Source: Clostridium sp. CAG:253 | GTDB taxonomy: Bacteria > Bacillota > Clostridia > Lachnospirales > Lachnospiraceae | Length of the DNA: 9,879 bases | Direction: 5' to 3' | Assembly (NCBI GenBank): GCA_000436755.1 | Contig: FR887263.1 | Coordinates: 1 to 9,879 of the forward strand | Shown: in pieces, positions 1-7,254 of the stretch | Layout of the letters: each line of letters starts with the position of its first letter | How positions within the stretch are numbered: the stretch's first letter is position 1 | Position numbers and translations under genes: made by a program | The notes under the pieces: generated by a model | Told to the model about the DNA's origin: nothing | Database searches by the model: none | Seen by the model: only the letters and a program-made list of their open reading frames with translations

Positions 1-624
1 GTAAAGAGAGTTAATACATCAAATCCGGGAGTTTACAAAGTTACATATTCAATTACGGATGAGGCAGGAAAAGCCGTTTCTAAAACAGTGAAAATTAAGG
101 TTAAGGCAAAGAGAGCTACACCAAAGATTTCAAATGTTAAGAATATATACATTAAATCAAAGAGCCAAATGACAAAGAAGACCGTTCTTAAAAATGTAGT
201 TATTACACAAAAAGGCATAAAACTTGATGCAAAATATGTAAAAGTTACATTTAAGAAACTTAAGAAGAATGTATACAGAGTGACTTATATTGCAAAGAGA
301 GAAAGCTATGAAGCTAAGAAAACAGCAAAAGTTTATATTGATAAAAAAGTACCTGTAATCTTAGGAATCAAGAACGGTGCACAGTATGAGGCAGAAGCTG
401 ATGCAGTTATAAATGACGATTACTGCGGTGGATTTATAAGTGGTGTAAGTGACAATTATACTAAGCTTAAAGTTTCTGATGTAAATATCAAGATAAAGTC
501 TACAGATATTGAAGGCAGATATGAAGTTGTTTATACAGTGAAGGATGAGGCGGGAAATCAGGCTAAATATACAATTTATATTGTTAAAAAAGCCGGGACT
601 GCTTCAGGCGGAGCTATTTCATAG
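1..624 (+). CDS. C-terminal part of a surface protein with Ig-like modules (5' end outside window)
   Basis: The frame is open from base 1 to a TAG at 622-624, giving 207 codons with no start in context; the ATG at 88 lies inside an Ig-like module and is not a real start. Two modules share a beta-rich ending: VYKVTYSITDEAGK near residues 11-24 and YEVVYTVKDEAGNQ near residues 176-189. This G-Y-x-V-x-Y-x-V-x-D-x-A-G-N pattern is typical of bacterial Ig-like/DUF5011-type repeats. Between them is a lysine-rich Ig-like stretch and a module starting VPVILGIKNG. No LPXTG motif or C-terminal membrane anchor is present; the chain ends in a small-residue tail, ASGGAIS. I infer a secreted or wall-associated protein whose catalytic or binding part lies upstream of the window. 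Its function cannot be told from this end. Confidence 0.8.
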   Translation, partial: VKRVNTSNPGVYKVTYSITDEAGKAVSKTVKIKVKAKRATPKISNVKNIYIKSKSQMTKKTVLKNVVITQKGIKLDAKYVKVTFKKLKKNVYRVTYIAKRESYEAKKTAKVYIDKKVPVILGIKNGAQYEAEADAVINDDYCGGFISGVSDNYTKLKVSDVNIKIKSTDIEGRYEVVYTVKDEAGNQAKYTIYIVKKAGTASGGAIS

Positions 625-705
625 ATGGTGATAATGTAAATAGTTTATTTCAATTTCAGTGTTAAACACAGCAAAATATAAAAATAATTCATTAACAAAA
701 TATTG

Positions 706-734
706 TTGTTGAGAATTAAAATCTGTGATAGACT
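706..734 (+). promoter_or_regulatory. Possible sigma-A promoter upstream of xpt (extended -10)
   Basis: TTGTTG (706-711), a 17-base spacer and TAGACT (729-734), with a TGA triplet just before the -10 that fits an extended -10. The -35 is weak. The expected start near 741 falls inside the terminator hairpin at 735-767. Either that hairpin would act as a very short leader attenuator for xpt, or this promoter is chance. No better promoter is visible between the hairpin and xpt. Confidence 0.35.
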
Positions 735-767
735 AAAAAGTGGCAGTATTATTACTGCTGCTTTTTT
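735..767 (+). terminator. Intrinsic terminator after the surface-protein gene
   Basis: Bases 735-748 pair with 753-766 around a TTAT loop. The stem contains GCAGTA/TACTGC, two G-U pairs and a flanking A-tract/T-tract, and the 3' arm runs into TTTTTT (762-767). It lies about 110 bases past the stop of the surface-protein gene and 78 bases before xpt. It fits as the upstream terminator, with a second reading as an xpt leader attenuator. Confidence 0.75.
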
Positions 768-775
768 GTCGATTG

Positions 776-794
776 TTCACATTTAAAATGTGAA
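776..794. promoter_or_regulatory. 19-bp perfect palindrome, candidate operator upstream of xpt
   Basis: TTCACATTT-A-AAATGTGAA is a perfect 9+1+9 inverted repeat between the terminator and the xpt ribosome site. As RNA it could form a 7-bp stem with a 5-base loop, but no U-run follows directly, so a DNA operator is the simpler reading. It does not resemble the Bacillus PurR box. No regulator can be assigned. Confidence 0.4.
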
Positions 795-828
795 TGGCAA
801 AGCTTTTTTATTTTTATGGAACAACAAA

Positions 829-835
829 GAAAGGA
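829..835 (+). promoter_or_regulatory. Ribosome binding site that sets the xpt start
   Basis: GAAAGGA sits 9 bases before the ATG at 845. The in-frame ATG at 794 has no comparable Shine-Dalgarno sequence and overlaps the palindrome. This favours 845. Confidence 0.75.
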
Positions 836-844
836 ATTGAAACT

Positions 845-1429
845 ATGAATTTTCTTGAAGAAAAAATAGTAAAAGAAGGCGTTGTAAAGGAAGGAAATAT
901 TTTAAAAGTTGACAGTTTTTTGAATCATCAGATGGATGTTAAACTTTTTAAACAGATGGGTGAGGAGTTTAAGAAGCGTTTTGCAGATAAGCCGATAAAT
1001 AAGATCCTTACTGTGGAGGCCTCTGGCATTGGAATTGCCTGTATCGTGGCAGAATGTTTTGATGTTCCTGTTGTATTTGCAAAGAAGTCAAAAAGTGTTA
1101 ACATTGACGGAGAAGTTTATAATGCGGAAGTTGAGTCATTTACTCACAAATGTAAAAATCAGGTTCTTGTGTCAAAGAAATTTTTAAATACTGATGATCA
1201 CATTCTTATTATAGATGACTTTCTTGCAAATGGATGTGCATTACAGGGACTTATTTCTATTGTTTCACAGGCAGGCGGAACAGTAGAGGGAATCGGAATT
1301 GCTATTGAAAAAGGTTTCCAGCAGGGTGGAAAGATAATAAGAAACCTGGGTTTTCAGCTTGAATCACTTGCAATTGTTGAAAGCATGGATGCATCTGACG
1401 GTTCAGTTGTTTTTCGTGAGCAGGCTTAA
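845..1429 (+). CDS. xpt: Xanthine phosphoribosyltransferase
   Basis: Salvages xanthine with PRPP to give XMP and pyrophosphate, in the cytoplasm, feeding GMP synthesis. Starting at ATG 845 the protein is 194 residues, the length of Bacillus subtilis Xpt as I recall it, and it begins in the family manner (MNFLEEKIVKEG, then ILKVDSFLNHQ at 19-29). The PRPP-binding loop is clear: ILIIDDFLANG at residues 120-130. The segment TVEASGIGIA (56-65) matches the family's first substrate loop. An in-frame ATG at 794 would add 17 residues (MAKLFYFYG...) that are not family-like and lack a ribosome site. The permease gene follows after 30 bases, so the two are probably co-transcribed. Xpt genes in Firmicutes are often under a purine riboswitch, but none is recognisable here. 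Confidence 0.95.
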   Translation: MNFLEEKIVKEGVVKEGNILKVDSFLNHQMDVKLFKQMGEEFKKRFADKPINKILTVEASGIGIACIVAECFDVPVVFAKKSKSVNIDGEVYNAEVESFTHKCKNQVLVSKKFLNTDDHILIIDDFLANGCALQGLISIVSQAGGTVEGIGIAIEKGFQQGGKIIRNLGFQLESLAIVESMDASDGSVVFREQA

Positions 1430-1459
1430 AACAGAAAAATAAAATAGAGAAAAAATGAG

Positions 1460-2812
1460 ATGAACGATAAGATATCAGATAAAAATAAAAATGAGGCTTC
1501 AATTGATAATATTTACAAACTGGATGGAACTGTTCCGGTATTAAAGGCTGTTCCGTTTGGTTTACAGCATATTCTTGCAATGTTTGTTGCAAATATTGCT
1601 CCTATTCTCATAGTCGGCGGGGCAAGTGGTATCAGTGACAAAAATATAGCGTCACTTATTCAGAGTGCAATGCTGATTGCCGGAATAGGAACGCTTATTC
1701 AGTTGTTTCCGATTTTCAGAAAAATCGGTTCAGGACTTCCTATAGTTATGGGAATCAGTTTTACATTTGTATCGGTTTTGTGTTTCATTGGTGCAAAGTA
1801 CGGTTATGGAACGATAATGGGTGCAGTGCTTGTCGGCGGTATTATAGAGGGAACTCTGGGACTGTTTGCAAAATACTGGCTTAAGATAATATCACCGATA
1901 GTTTCGGCAAGTGTTGTTACGGCGATAGGTTTTTCTCTGCTTTCGGTTGGTGCGACTTCATTTGGAGGAGGAAGCGGCAGTGAAGATTTTGGTTCAGCAC
2001 AGAATTGGATTCTTGGAACGATAACACTTTTATGCTGTATACTTTTTCATATTTTTGCAAAATCGTATTACAGACAGTTGTCAGTTCTTTTTGGTCTGAT
2101 TGTTGGATATATAGTGGCATTAATAATGGGAGTTGTTGATTTCTCTTCATTAAGTGATATGAGGATTATAGCAATACCACACCTTATGCCGTTTAAAATG
2201 GAATTCAGAGCCGATGCCATAGTATCGGTAGTGCTGATATTCTTAGTTTCGGCAACGGAAACTATAGGAGATACCTCGGCGCTTGCTTCTTCGGGACTTG
2301 ACAGATATGCAACTGAAAAAGAGACATCAGGTTCTATTGCATGTGATGGATTTGTAAGTGCACTTTCATCAGTGTTTGGCTGTCTTCCGATTACATCGTT
2401 CAGTCAGAATGTAGGACTTGTTGCTATGACAAAAGTTGTAAACAGATTTACCATTGCAACAGGAGCAGTGATAATGATAATTGCAGGTATATTCCCAGCT
2501 TTCGGTGCCATTCTTTCAACACTTCCTGAAGCTGTACTTGGAGGTTGTACGATAATGATGTTTGGAACTATTGTTGTGAGCGGTCTGCAGATGATAAGCA
2601 AATGTGGATTTTCACAGAGAAATATTGTTATCGCTGCATTGTCGCTTAGTGTCGGACTTGGATTTACACAGTGTGAAGATTTATTTAAAATTTTCCCACA
2701 GATAGTGCAGACTGTTTTTGCACAGAATTGTGTGGCTGTAGTGTTTATTGTTTCGATAATATTAAATCTGGTTTTGCCAAAAGACATGGAAGTTACAAGA
2801 CCGGGAGAATAA
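1460..2812 (+). CDS. pbuX: NCS2-family xanthine/uracil-type permease (PbuX-like)
   Basis: A 450-residue inner-membrane nucleobase symporter, probably importing xanthine for the Xpt encoded 30 bases upstream. The first transmembrane segment carries the family QH motif (PFGLQHILAMF, residues 32-42). The substrate/proton motif ATETIGDTSA is at 265-274, the place of the conserved Glu and Asp in UraA/XanQ-type carriers. The NCS2 signature region TSFSQNVGLVAMTKVVNR (312-329) follows, then LPEAVLGGCTIMMFG (355-369). Many hydrophobic segments run from about residue 32 to 438, consistent with the 14-helix fold. The start has only a weak ribosome site (AGAGA about 9 bases upstream), suggesting translation depends partly on the upstream gene. 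Substrate is inferred from context; uracil, guanine or urate transport cannot be excluded from sequence alone. Confidence 0.9.
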   Translation: MNDKISDKNKNEASIDNIYKLDGTVPVLKAVPFGLQHILAMFVANIAPILIVGGASGISDKNIASLIQSAMLIAGIGTLIQLFPIFRKIGSGLPIVMGISFTFVSVLCFIGAKYGYGTIMGAVLVGGIIEGTLGLFAKYWLKIISPIVSASVVTAIGFSLLSVGATSFGGGSGSEDFGSAQNWILGTITLLCCILFHIFAKSYYRQLSVLFGLIVGYIVALIMGVVDFSSLSDMRIIAIPHLMPFKMEFRADAIVSVVLIFLVSATETIGDTSALASSGLDRYATEKETSGSIACDGFVSALSSVFGCLPITSFSQNVGLVAMTKVVNRFTIATGAVIMIIAGIFPAFGAILSTLPEAVLGGCTIMMFGTIVVSGLQMISKCGFSQRNIVIAALSLSVGLGFTQCEDLFKIFPQIVQTVFAQNCVAVVFIVSIILNLVLPKDMEVTRPGE

Positions 2813-2873
2813 TTTGAAAATATATTCATGTAAAAATAAGTAAAAGTGAATAACAAGAGGGTGAGGGAAAGTT

Positions 2874-3704
2874 ATGGAAAAACAGGTTGCAGTATTGATA
2901 GACGGAGATAACATTTCTGCAAAATATGCAGAGAGTATAAAGCAGGAGGCATTACAGTATGGAAATATAAAAGTTTTCCGACTGTATGGTTCCGTTAATT
3001 CTCCAAATACAAAAAGATGGTATCCGGTTATGCCAAAACAGGGAATAATGCCTGTTTTGCAGATTTCCTATGCAAGCGGCAAAAGTATAGCAGATCAGGC
3101 TCTGACTATAGATGTTATGGATTTGCTTCATTCGGACAGTATTGATATATTTTGCATTGCATCAAGTGACAGTGATTTTACAAAACTTGTATACAGGCTT
3201 AAAGAATCCGGAAAGATAGTTATCGGGATGGGTGAGTCAAAGACTAAAGAAGCTCTTGCAAAGGCTTGTGATGAATTTAAGATACTGAATCTTATTTATC
3301 AGACGGAAGAGGAAACTTCAAAGCCTGATGAAAGTAATGTTGAAGATGCAAAGAACGATAAAAAGCCAAATAAAAATATATTAGAAAAAGAACTTTATGA
3401 AGAGGAATTTTTGGATGATGAGGACGAAGAAGAAATTGATGAGAGTGAGATAAGCATTCCTGAGTTGTCGGAAATTTCTTCATATATATCCTCTTACATT
3501 GAAACATTGGACAGTGAGAGAGTAAATCTTGCGACACTCGGCAATGTACTTAAGAAAAGATTTTCAGGATTTGATGCAAGAAATTATAAATTTAGCAATA
3601 TGACACAGATGATGCGGAAAATTGACGGATTCAGGGTAGAATCAGAGAATGCACCTGACGGTGTACATAAAGTTGTTTATATAAGTCTTGATGAAAAGAA
3701 ATAG
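2874..3704 (+). CDS. NYN-domain (LabA/DUF88-like) protein with C-terminal OST-HTH/LOTUS-like domain
   Basis: A 276-residue soluble protein. Residues 4-145 form a NYN domain, the PIN-like RNase fold. Acidic residues sit where the metal site is expected: VLIDGDNIS (D10, D12), ADQALTIDVMDLL (D74, D80, D83) and IASSDSDF (D99, D101). Residues 146-196 are a charged linker with a dense Glu/Asp run (about 175-192). Residues 197-275 look like an OST-HTH/LOTUS domain, an RNA-binding winged helix: a helix, then LGNVLKKRFSGFDARNYKF (222-240) and a last strand (HKVVYISL). Known NYN proteins are often RNases, so an RNA-degrading or RNA-processing role is inferred, not shown. Good ribosome sites (GAGGGTGAGGGA) precede the ATG. 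It lies 61 bases after the permease gene and 55 before the exporter gene, all on one strand. Confidence 0.85.
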   Translation: MEKQVAVLIDGDNISAKYAESIKQEALQYGNIKVFRLYGSVNSPNTKRWYPVMPKQGIMPVLQISYASGKSIADQALTIDVMDLLHSDSIDIFCIASSDSDFTKLVYRLKESGKIVIGMGESKTKEALAKACDEFKILNLIYQTEEETSKPDESNVEDAKNDKKPNKNILEKELYEEEFLDDEDEEEIDESEISIPELSEISSYISSYIETLDSERVNLATLGNVLKKRFSGFDARNYKFSNMTQMMRKIDGFRVESENAPDGVHKVVYISLDEKK

Positions 3705-3759
3705 TGCACATTTTTGAGAAGTTGTGAAGAAATAATTACATAAAAGAGGAAGTGAGTTT

Positions 3760-5088
3760 ATGTCAAAAGAAAGTATTCCATCAAATCATATGGAGATATA
3801 TTGGCATGATTATGCAGGCAGTATGGGAAAAACACCTATTGTAAATGCAAGTCTTACAGAAAAAGCGTCTGTAATAGGAAGAACAGGTCTTATGCTGCTT
3901 TCGTGCGGAACCGGTGCATGGCGTGTCAGAAGTTCTATGAATACAATAGCTACGAAACTTGGGATAACATGTACAGTCAATATTGGACTTATGTCGATTG
4001 ATTATACCTGTTTTGATGGTCATGACTGTTTTTCACAGTCATTATGTCTTACAAATACAGGGGTAAATACTTCAAAATTGAACAGACTTGAGCATTTTGT
4101 AATTGATTTTGAAAAAAAAGGTGAGAATATGACAGGTGAAGAACTTCATGCACATCTTGATGAAATAGAGAAGCTTCATGGACTTTATTCGCCTGTTGCA
4201 CTTGGATTTGCTGCGGCATTGGCATGCAGTGCTTTTACATTTTTACTTGGCGGCGGACCTGTTGAAATGCTTTTAGCTTTTTTGGGAGCAGGTGTTGGCA
4301 ATTTTTTAAGATGCAAACTCGCAAAACATCATTTTACTTTATTCCTTTGTATTGTTTCATCTGTGGCAGCAGCATGCCTTGTTTATACGGGAATGTTGAG
4401 AGTGGCAGAAGAGATTTTTAATATTTCACTTCAGCATCAGGCTGGATATATCTGTTCCATGCTTTTTATAATTCCGGGATTTCCGTTTATTACAAGTGGA
4501 ATTGATTTGGCAAAGCTTGATATGAGGTCGGGAATTGAAAGACTTGTATATGCACTGGTTATAATTATTGTTGCTACGATTACGGCATGGATAATGGCAT
4601 TGCTGCTAAATCTTAAACCGATTGATTTTCCAGTGCTCAAAATGTCTGTGGGATTGCATCTTTTCCTTAGATTGATAATGAGTTTTTGCGGTGTCTTTGG
4701 ATTTTCAATAATGTTTAACAGTCCGGTTGTGCTTGCAGCAGCAGCGGCTGTTATTGGAGCAATATCAAATACACTTCGTCTTGAACTTGTTGATTTGGCA
4801 TGTATGCCTCCGGCAGCTGCAGCGTTTATCGGAGCATTTTGTGCCGGAATTCTGGCATCTGCTTTAAAGAATAGAGTTGGATATCCGAGAATATCCATAA
4901 CAGTACCGTCTATTGTTATAATGGTACCGGGACTTTATTTGTATCGTGCGGTTTATAATCTTGGAATAATGTCGCTTGTAACATCGGCATCATGGTTTGC
5001 ATCAGCCATGCTAATTATACTTGCATTGCCGCTTGGACTTATATTTGCTAGAATATTAACTGATAAAACCTTCAGGTATTGTACATGA
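3760..5088 (+). CDS. Threonine/serine exporter family protein, ThrE and ThrE_2 halves on one chain
   Basis: A 442-residue membrane protein, probably exporting threonine, serine or a related small amino acid. The soluble N-terminal part (about 1-145) has the family start IGRTGLMLLSCGTGAWRVR (39-57) and GVNTSKLNRLEHF (101-113). About ten hydrophobic segments follow from residue 145 to 431. Two Pro-Gly turns mark the two halves: FIIPGFPFITSG (236-247) in the PF06738-like half and IMVPGLYLYRA (387-397) in the PF12821-like half. Many Firmicutes carry the halves as separate genes; here they are fused, as in Corynebacterium ThrE. AGAGGA lies 9 bases before the ATG. The gene's last 33 bases overlap the 3' end of the opposing gene. 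The exact substrate is not decidable from sequence. Confidence 0.88.
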   Translation: MSKESIPSNHMEIYWHDYAGSMGKTPIVNASLTEKASVIGRTGLMLLSCGTGAWRVRSSMNTIATKLGITCTVNIGLMSIDYTCFDGHDCFSQSLCLTNTGVNTSKLNRLEHFVIDFEKKGENMTGEELHAHLDEIEKLHGLYSPVALGFAAALACSAFTFLLGGGPVEMLLAFLGAGVGNFLRCKLAKHHFTLFLCIVSSVAAACLVYTGMLRVAEEIFNISLQHQAGYICSMLFIIPGFPFITSGIDLAKLDMRSGIERLVYALVIIIVATITAWIMALLLNLKPIDFPVLKMSVGLHLFLRLIMSFCGVFGFSIMFNSPVVLAAAAAVIGAISNTLRLELVDLACMPPAAAAFIGAFCAGILASALKNRVGYPRISITVPSIVIMVPGLYLYRAVYNLGIMSLVTSASWFASAMLIILALPLGLIFARILTDKTFRYCT

Positions 5089-5880
5089 TGAATTTTTAAA
5101 CATATTTTCACGACATGAAAGTACAATTCCGTCAATACATTCAAGATGATGCAGCATATGGTTTTTAAATTGATGAATTGGAAGCAAAACACCCAATTCA
5201 TCATATTTTTGCTCATTTTTAAGTCCTGTTTCCTGTCCGTAGTAGACCATAGCGGTAGGGGCACACTTTTGAATTTCCTGAAAAGTATCCCATATGATTG
5301 CATATGCTTCTGCTTCTTTAAGACCCAATGCAGCTGTGTCAGGAAGAGCATATAATATAAGAATGCCTCTTTTGCCATTGGCAAGTTTTTCGTCAATTTC
5401 CATATTATCAGTATAAGTTCTTTCAATATCATAGCCATCCGCAAGAAAAAGTTTTGAACGTGGTGCAAGGGTGTGCTGCTTTTGGATTTCCTGAAATTTT
5501 GAAAATTCATGATGTGAAATATCTGATTTTATGTTTTTTAAGAGCATACCATCAGCATCTGTGAGTAATGCAGGATTTTTTCCGGCTTTTCCGTGAAATC
5601 TTTTTGGGATGAGGTAGGCTTCACGGAGCAGATCAAGCATGCTTCTTTGGCATAATTCAAGCAGCAGACCGCTAATGTCACCTGTTTTATATGAAGAGAA
5701 AAGTATGTTTGTAAACCTCTGTGAATTTTCATCAATCGTAAGATTATCCATAGATATATGTTCATAAAAAACATCACTTAATTTTTCACAGGCGATTGGA
5801 GATGATAAAATTTTTTCAAAAATCTGTTCAACGGCTTCTTCTTTTGGAATTTTTTTAATAGTGTTTATTTTTTCTGACAT
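5056..5880 (-). CDS. Uncharacterised soluble protein
   Basis: I do not recognise this 274-residue protein. It has a very strong ribosome site (AAAGGAGG, 8 bases before the ATG) and its own consensus-like promoter, so it is a real gene. It has no signal peptide and no membrane segments, is rich in charged residues, and looks cytoplasmic. The N-terminal half (1-135) appears helical. The C-terminal half (140-270) looks alpha/beta, with hydrophobic strands at RGILILYALPD (171-181), PTAMVYYGQE (208-217) and DGIVLSCREN (250-259). Cysteines at 31, 77, 206, 248, 256 and 266 do not form an obvious metal motif. It points away from the cfa unit across a shared promoter region and overlaps the exporter gene tail-to-tail by 33 bp (its last ten codons plus stop). 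No function is proposed. Confidence 0.8.
   Translation of the reverse strand: MSEKINTIKKIPKEEAVEQIFEKILSSPIACEKLSDVFYEHISMDNLTIDENSQRFTNILFSSYKTGDISGLLLELCQRSMLDLLREAYLIPKRFHGKAGKNPALLTDADGMLLKNIKSDISHHEFSKFQEIQKQHTLAPRSKLFLADGYDIERTYTDNMEIDEKLANGKRGILILYALPDTAALGLKEAEAYAIIWDTFQEIQKCAPTAMVYYGQETGLKNEQKYDELGVLLPIHQFKNHMLHHLECIDGIVLSCRENMFKNSSCTIPEGFIS
5171..5210 (+). terminator. Terminator-like hairpin for the exporter transcript, inside the opposing gene
   Basis: TGATGAATTGG (5171-5181) and CCAATTCATCA (5193-5203) form a perfect 11-bp stem with an 11-base loop, followed by TATTTTT. It lies about 83 bases past the exporter stop. The stem is AT-rich, so termination may be moderate. On the minus strand the same bases code for residues around GVLLPIHQF of the uncharacterised protein. 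Confidence 0.45.
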
Positions 5881-5919
5881 AGTAACAGCCTCCTTTAAAA
5901 ATAAAATATATCTATATTA

Positions 5920-5948
5920 AGTATAATTGAGTATAGGATATATGTAAA
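5920..5948 (-). promoter_or_regulatory. Sigma-A promoter of the uncharacterised minus-strand gene
   Basis: Read on the minus strand: TTTACA (5948-5943), 17 bases, TATACT (5925-5920). Each box is one base off consensus. The predicted start near 5913 gives a leader of about 33 bases that carries the AAAGGAGG ribosome site. Confidence 0.7.
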
Positions 5949-5997
5949 AAGTATATATTATATAACGAATATGTATATGGTATATATGTGAAAAGAC

Positions 5998-6026
5998 TTG
6001 AAATTCAAATTTTGTAGTGATAGAAT
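5998..6026 (+). promoter_or_regulatory. Sigma-A promoter of the cfa/alarmone-synthetase unit
   Basis: TTGAAA (5998-6003), 17 bases, TAGAAT (6021-6026), with TGA directly before the -10 (extended -10). A run of nine T (6026-6034) covers the expected start near 6033. AGGAGG at 6046-6051 lies 9 bases before the ATG at 6061. Confidence 0.75.
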
Positions 6027-6060
6027 TTTTTTTTGAAATAATCAATAGGAGGAAAAAGTT

Positions 6061-7227
6061 ATGAAGCTTGTAGAAAATGAATTTATTAAATTTATGGAGA
6101 AGTTTAATGCGAACCCTTTCAGGATTATTTTGGAAGATGGGGAGCATATGATTGGAGATGGTGAACCTGTGTTTACCGTAAAGATAAACAAGGTACCCAA
6201 AATGACGGATATGCTTACAAGTACATCAATTACATTAGGAGAGGCGTATATGAATGGCGATATAGAGATTGAAGGCGATTTATATACGGCTCTCAATATG
6301 TTTTTGGGACAGATGGGGAAATTCTCTACAGATAAGAAAAAGCTGAAAAATATTATATTTACATCAAAATCAAAGGCAAATCAGAAAAAGGAAGTTTCCT
6401 CACATTATGATATAGGTAATGATTTTTATAAAATGTGGCTTGATGAAACATTAAGTTATTCATGTGGATATTTTAAAAATGATAATGATACCTTGTATCA
6501 GGCACAGTGCAATAAAGTTGACAGAATATTGGAAAAACTTAATCTTTCAGAGAATATGACATTGTGCGATATAGGATGCGGATGGGGATTTCTTCTTATA
6601 GAGGCTGCAAAGAAATACAAGATAAAAGGCGTTGGAATAACACTTAGCAAAGAACAGAAGGCAAAATTTGAACAGCGTATCAAAGATGAGGGACTTTCAG
6701 AAAGACTTGAGGTAAAACTGCTTGATTACAGGGATTTACCGAAACTTAATAAAAAATTTGACAGGGTTGTAAGTGTTGGAATGATAGAACACGTTGGAAG
6801 AGGAAACTATGAGGAATTTATGCAGTGCGTCAAGAGTGTTTTAAAACCGGGTGGAATTTTCGTTTTGCATTTTATCAGTGCATTAAAGGAATATCCTGGA
6901 GATGCATGGGTTAAAAAATATATCTTCCCGGGCGGAGTTATTCCAAGCCTCAGAGAGATTATTCAGATTGCAGGAGAGCAGAGATTTTATACTGTTGATG
7001 TTGAGAGTCTTAGAAGACATTATAACAGAACACTTCTCTGCTGGAATGAAAATTTTCAAAAGCACAGAGCAGAAGTTGTTGAAATGTTTGACGAAAAGTT
7101 TGCAAGAATGTGGGAACTTTATCTTTGTGCTTGTGCCGCAACCTTTATGAATGGTATAATAGACCTGCATCAGATTGTATTTACAAATGATGTAAATAAC
7201 GAATTACCAATGACAAGGTGGTACTGA
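6061..7227 (+). CDS. cfa: Cyclopropane-fatty-acid-phospholipid synthase family methyltransferase
   Basis: A SAM-dependent enzyme that adds a methylene bridge to unsaturated acyl chains of membrane phospholipids, acting at the cytoplasmic face. Its 388 residues are close to the 382 of E. coli Cfa. The N-terminal lipid-facing domain spans about 1-105. The catalytic part starts at SSHYDIGNDFYKMWLD (113-128), with SYSCGYF (132-138). The SAM-binding loop is CDIGCGWG (169-176), and VGITLSKEQ (191-199) follows. MIEHVG (241-246) holds the glutamate matching the active-site Glu of E. coli Cfa. The C-terminal part has FPGGVIPS (289-296) and LYLCACAATF (353-362), whose cysteine matches the conserved region around E. 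coli Cys354. All key motifs are present. The next gene starts 28 bases downstream, so the two are probably one transcript. A related lipid methyltransferase activity is possible. Confidence 0.93.
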   Translation: MKLVENEFIKFMEKFNANPFRIILEDGEHMIGDGEPVFTVKINKVPKMTDMLTSTSITLGEAYMNGDIEIEGDLYTALNMFLGQMGKFSTDKKKLKNIIFTSKSKANQKKEVSSHYDIGNDFYKMWLDETLSYSCGYFKNDNDTLYQAQCNKVDRILEKLNLSENMTLCDIGCGWGFLLIEAAKKYKIKGVGITLSKEQKAKFEQRIKDEGLSERLEVKLLDYRDLPKLNKKFDRVVSVGMIEHVGRGNYEEFMQCVKSVLKPGGIFVLHFISALKEYPGDAWVKKYIFPGGVIPSLREIIQIAGEQRFYTVDVESLRRHYNRTLLCWNENFQKHRAEVVEMFDEKFARMWELYLCACAATFMNGIIDLHQIVFTNDVNNELPMTRWY

Positions 7228-7254
7228 TTTTTATAAGGTGGAAATGAGGATAAA

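Noticed and set aside
625..705. Possible riboswitch or small RNA after the surface-protein gene
   Set aside because: Only a 5-bp palindrome (GTGTT-A-AACAC, 659-669) is seen. There is no conserved riboswitch core and no terminator tied to it.
794..844. Upstream ATG giving a 17-residue longer Xpt
   Set aside because: There is no ribosome site before 794, it overlaps the palindrome, and the added residues are not family-like. ATG 845 gives 194 residues with GAAAGGA 9 bases upstream.
2404..2856. 150-codon minus-strand open frame opposite the permease gene
   Set aside because: It lies antisense to a clear NCS2 permease, has no ribosome site, and shows no recognisable protein features. The similar antisense frame at 4437-4898 was rejected for the same reasons.
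4953..5510. 185-codon minus-strand open frame
   Set aside because: It is a shadow in another frame of the uncharacterised gene at 5056-5880, which has the strong ribosome site and promoter.
5921..5984. Several GTATA words, possible direct-repeat operator
   Set aside because: Spacing is irregular (10, 20, 22, 7) and the region is so AT-rich that short repeats are expected by chance.
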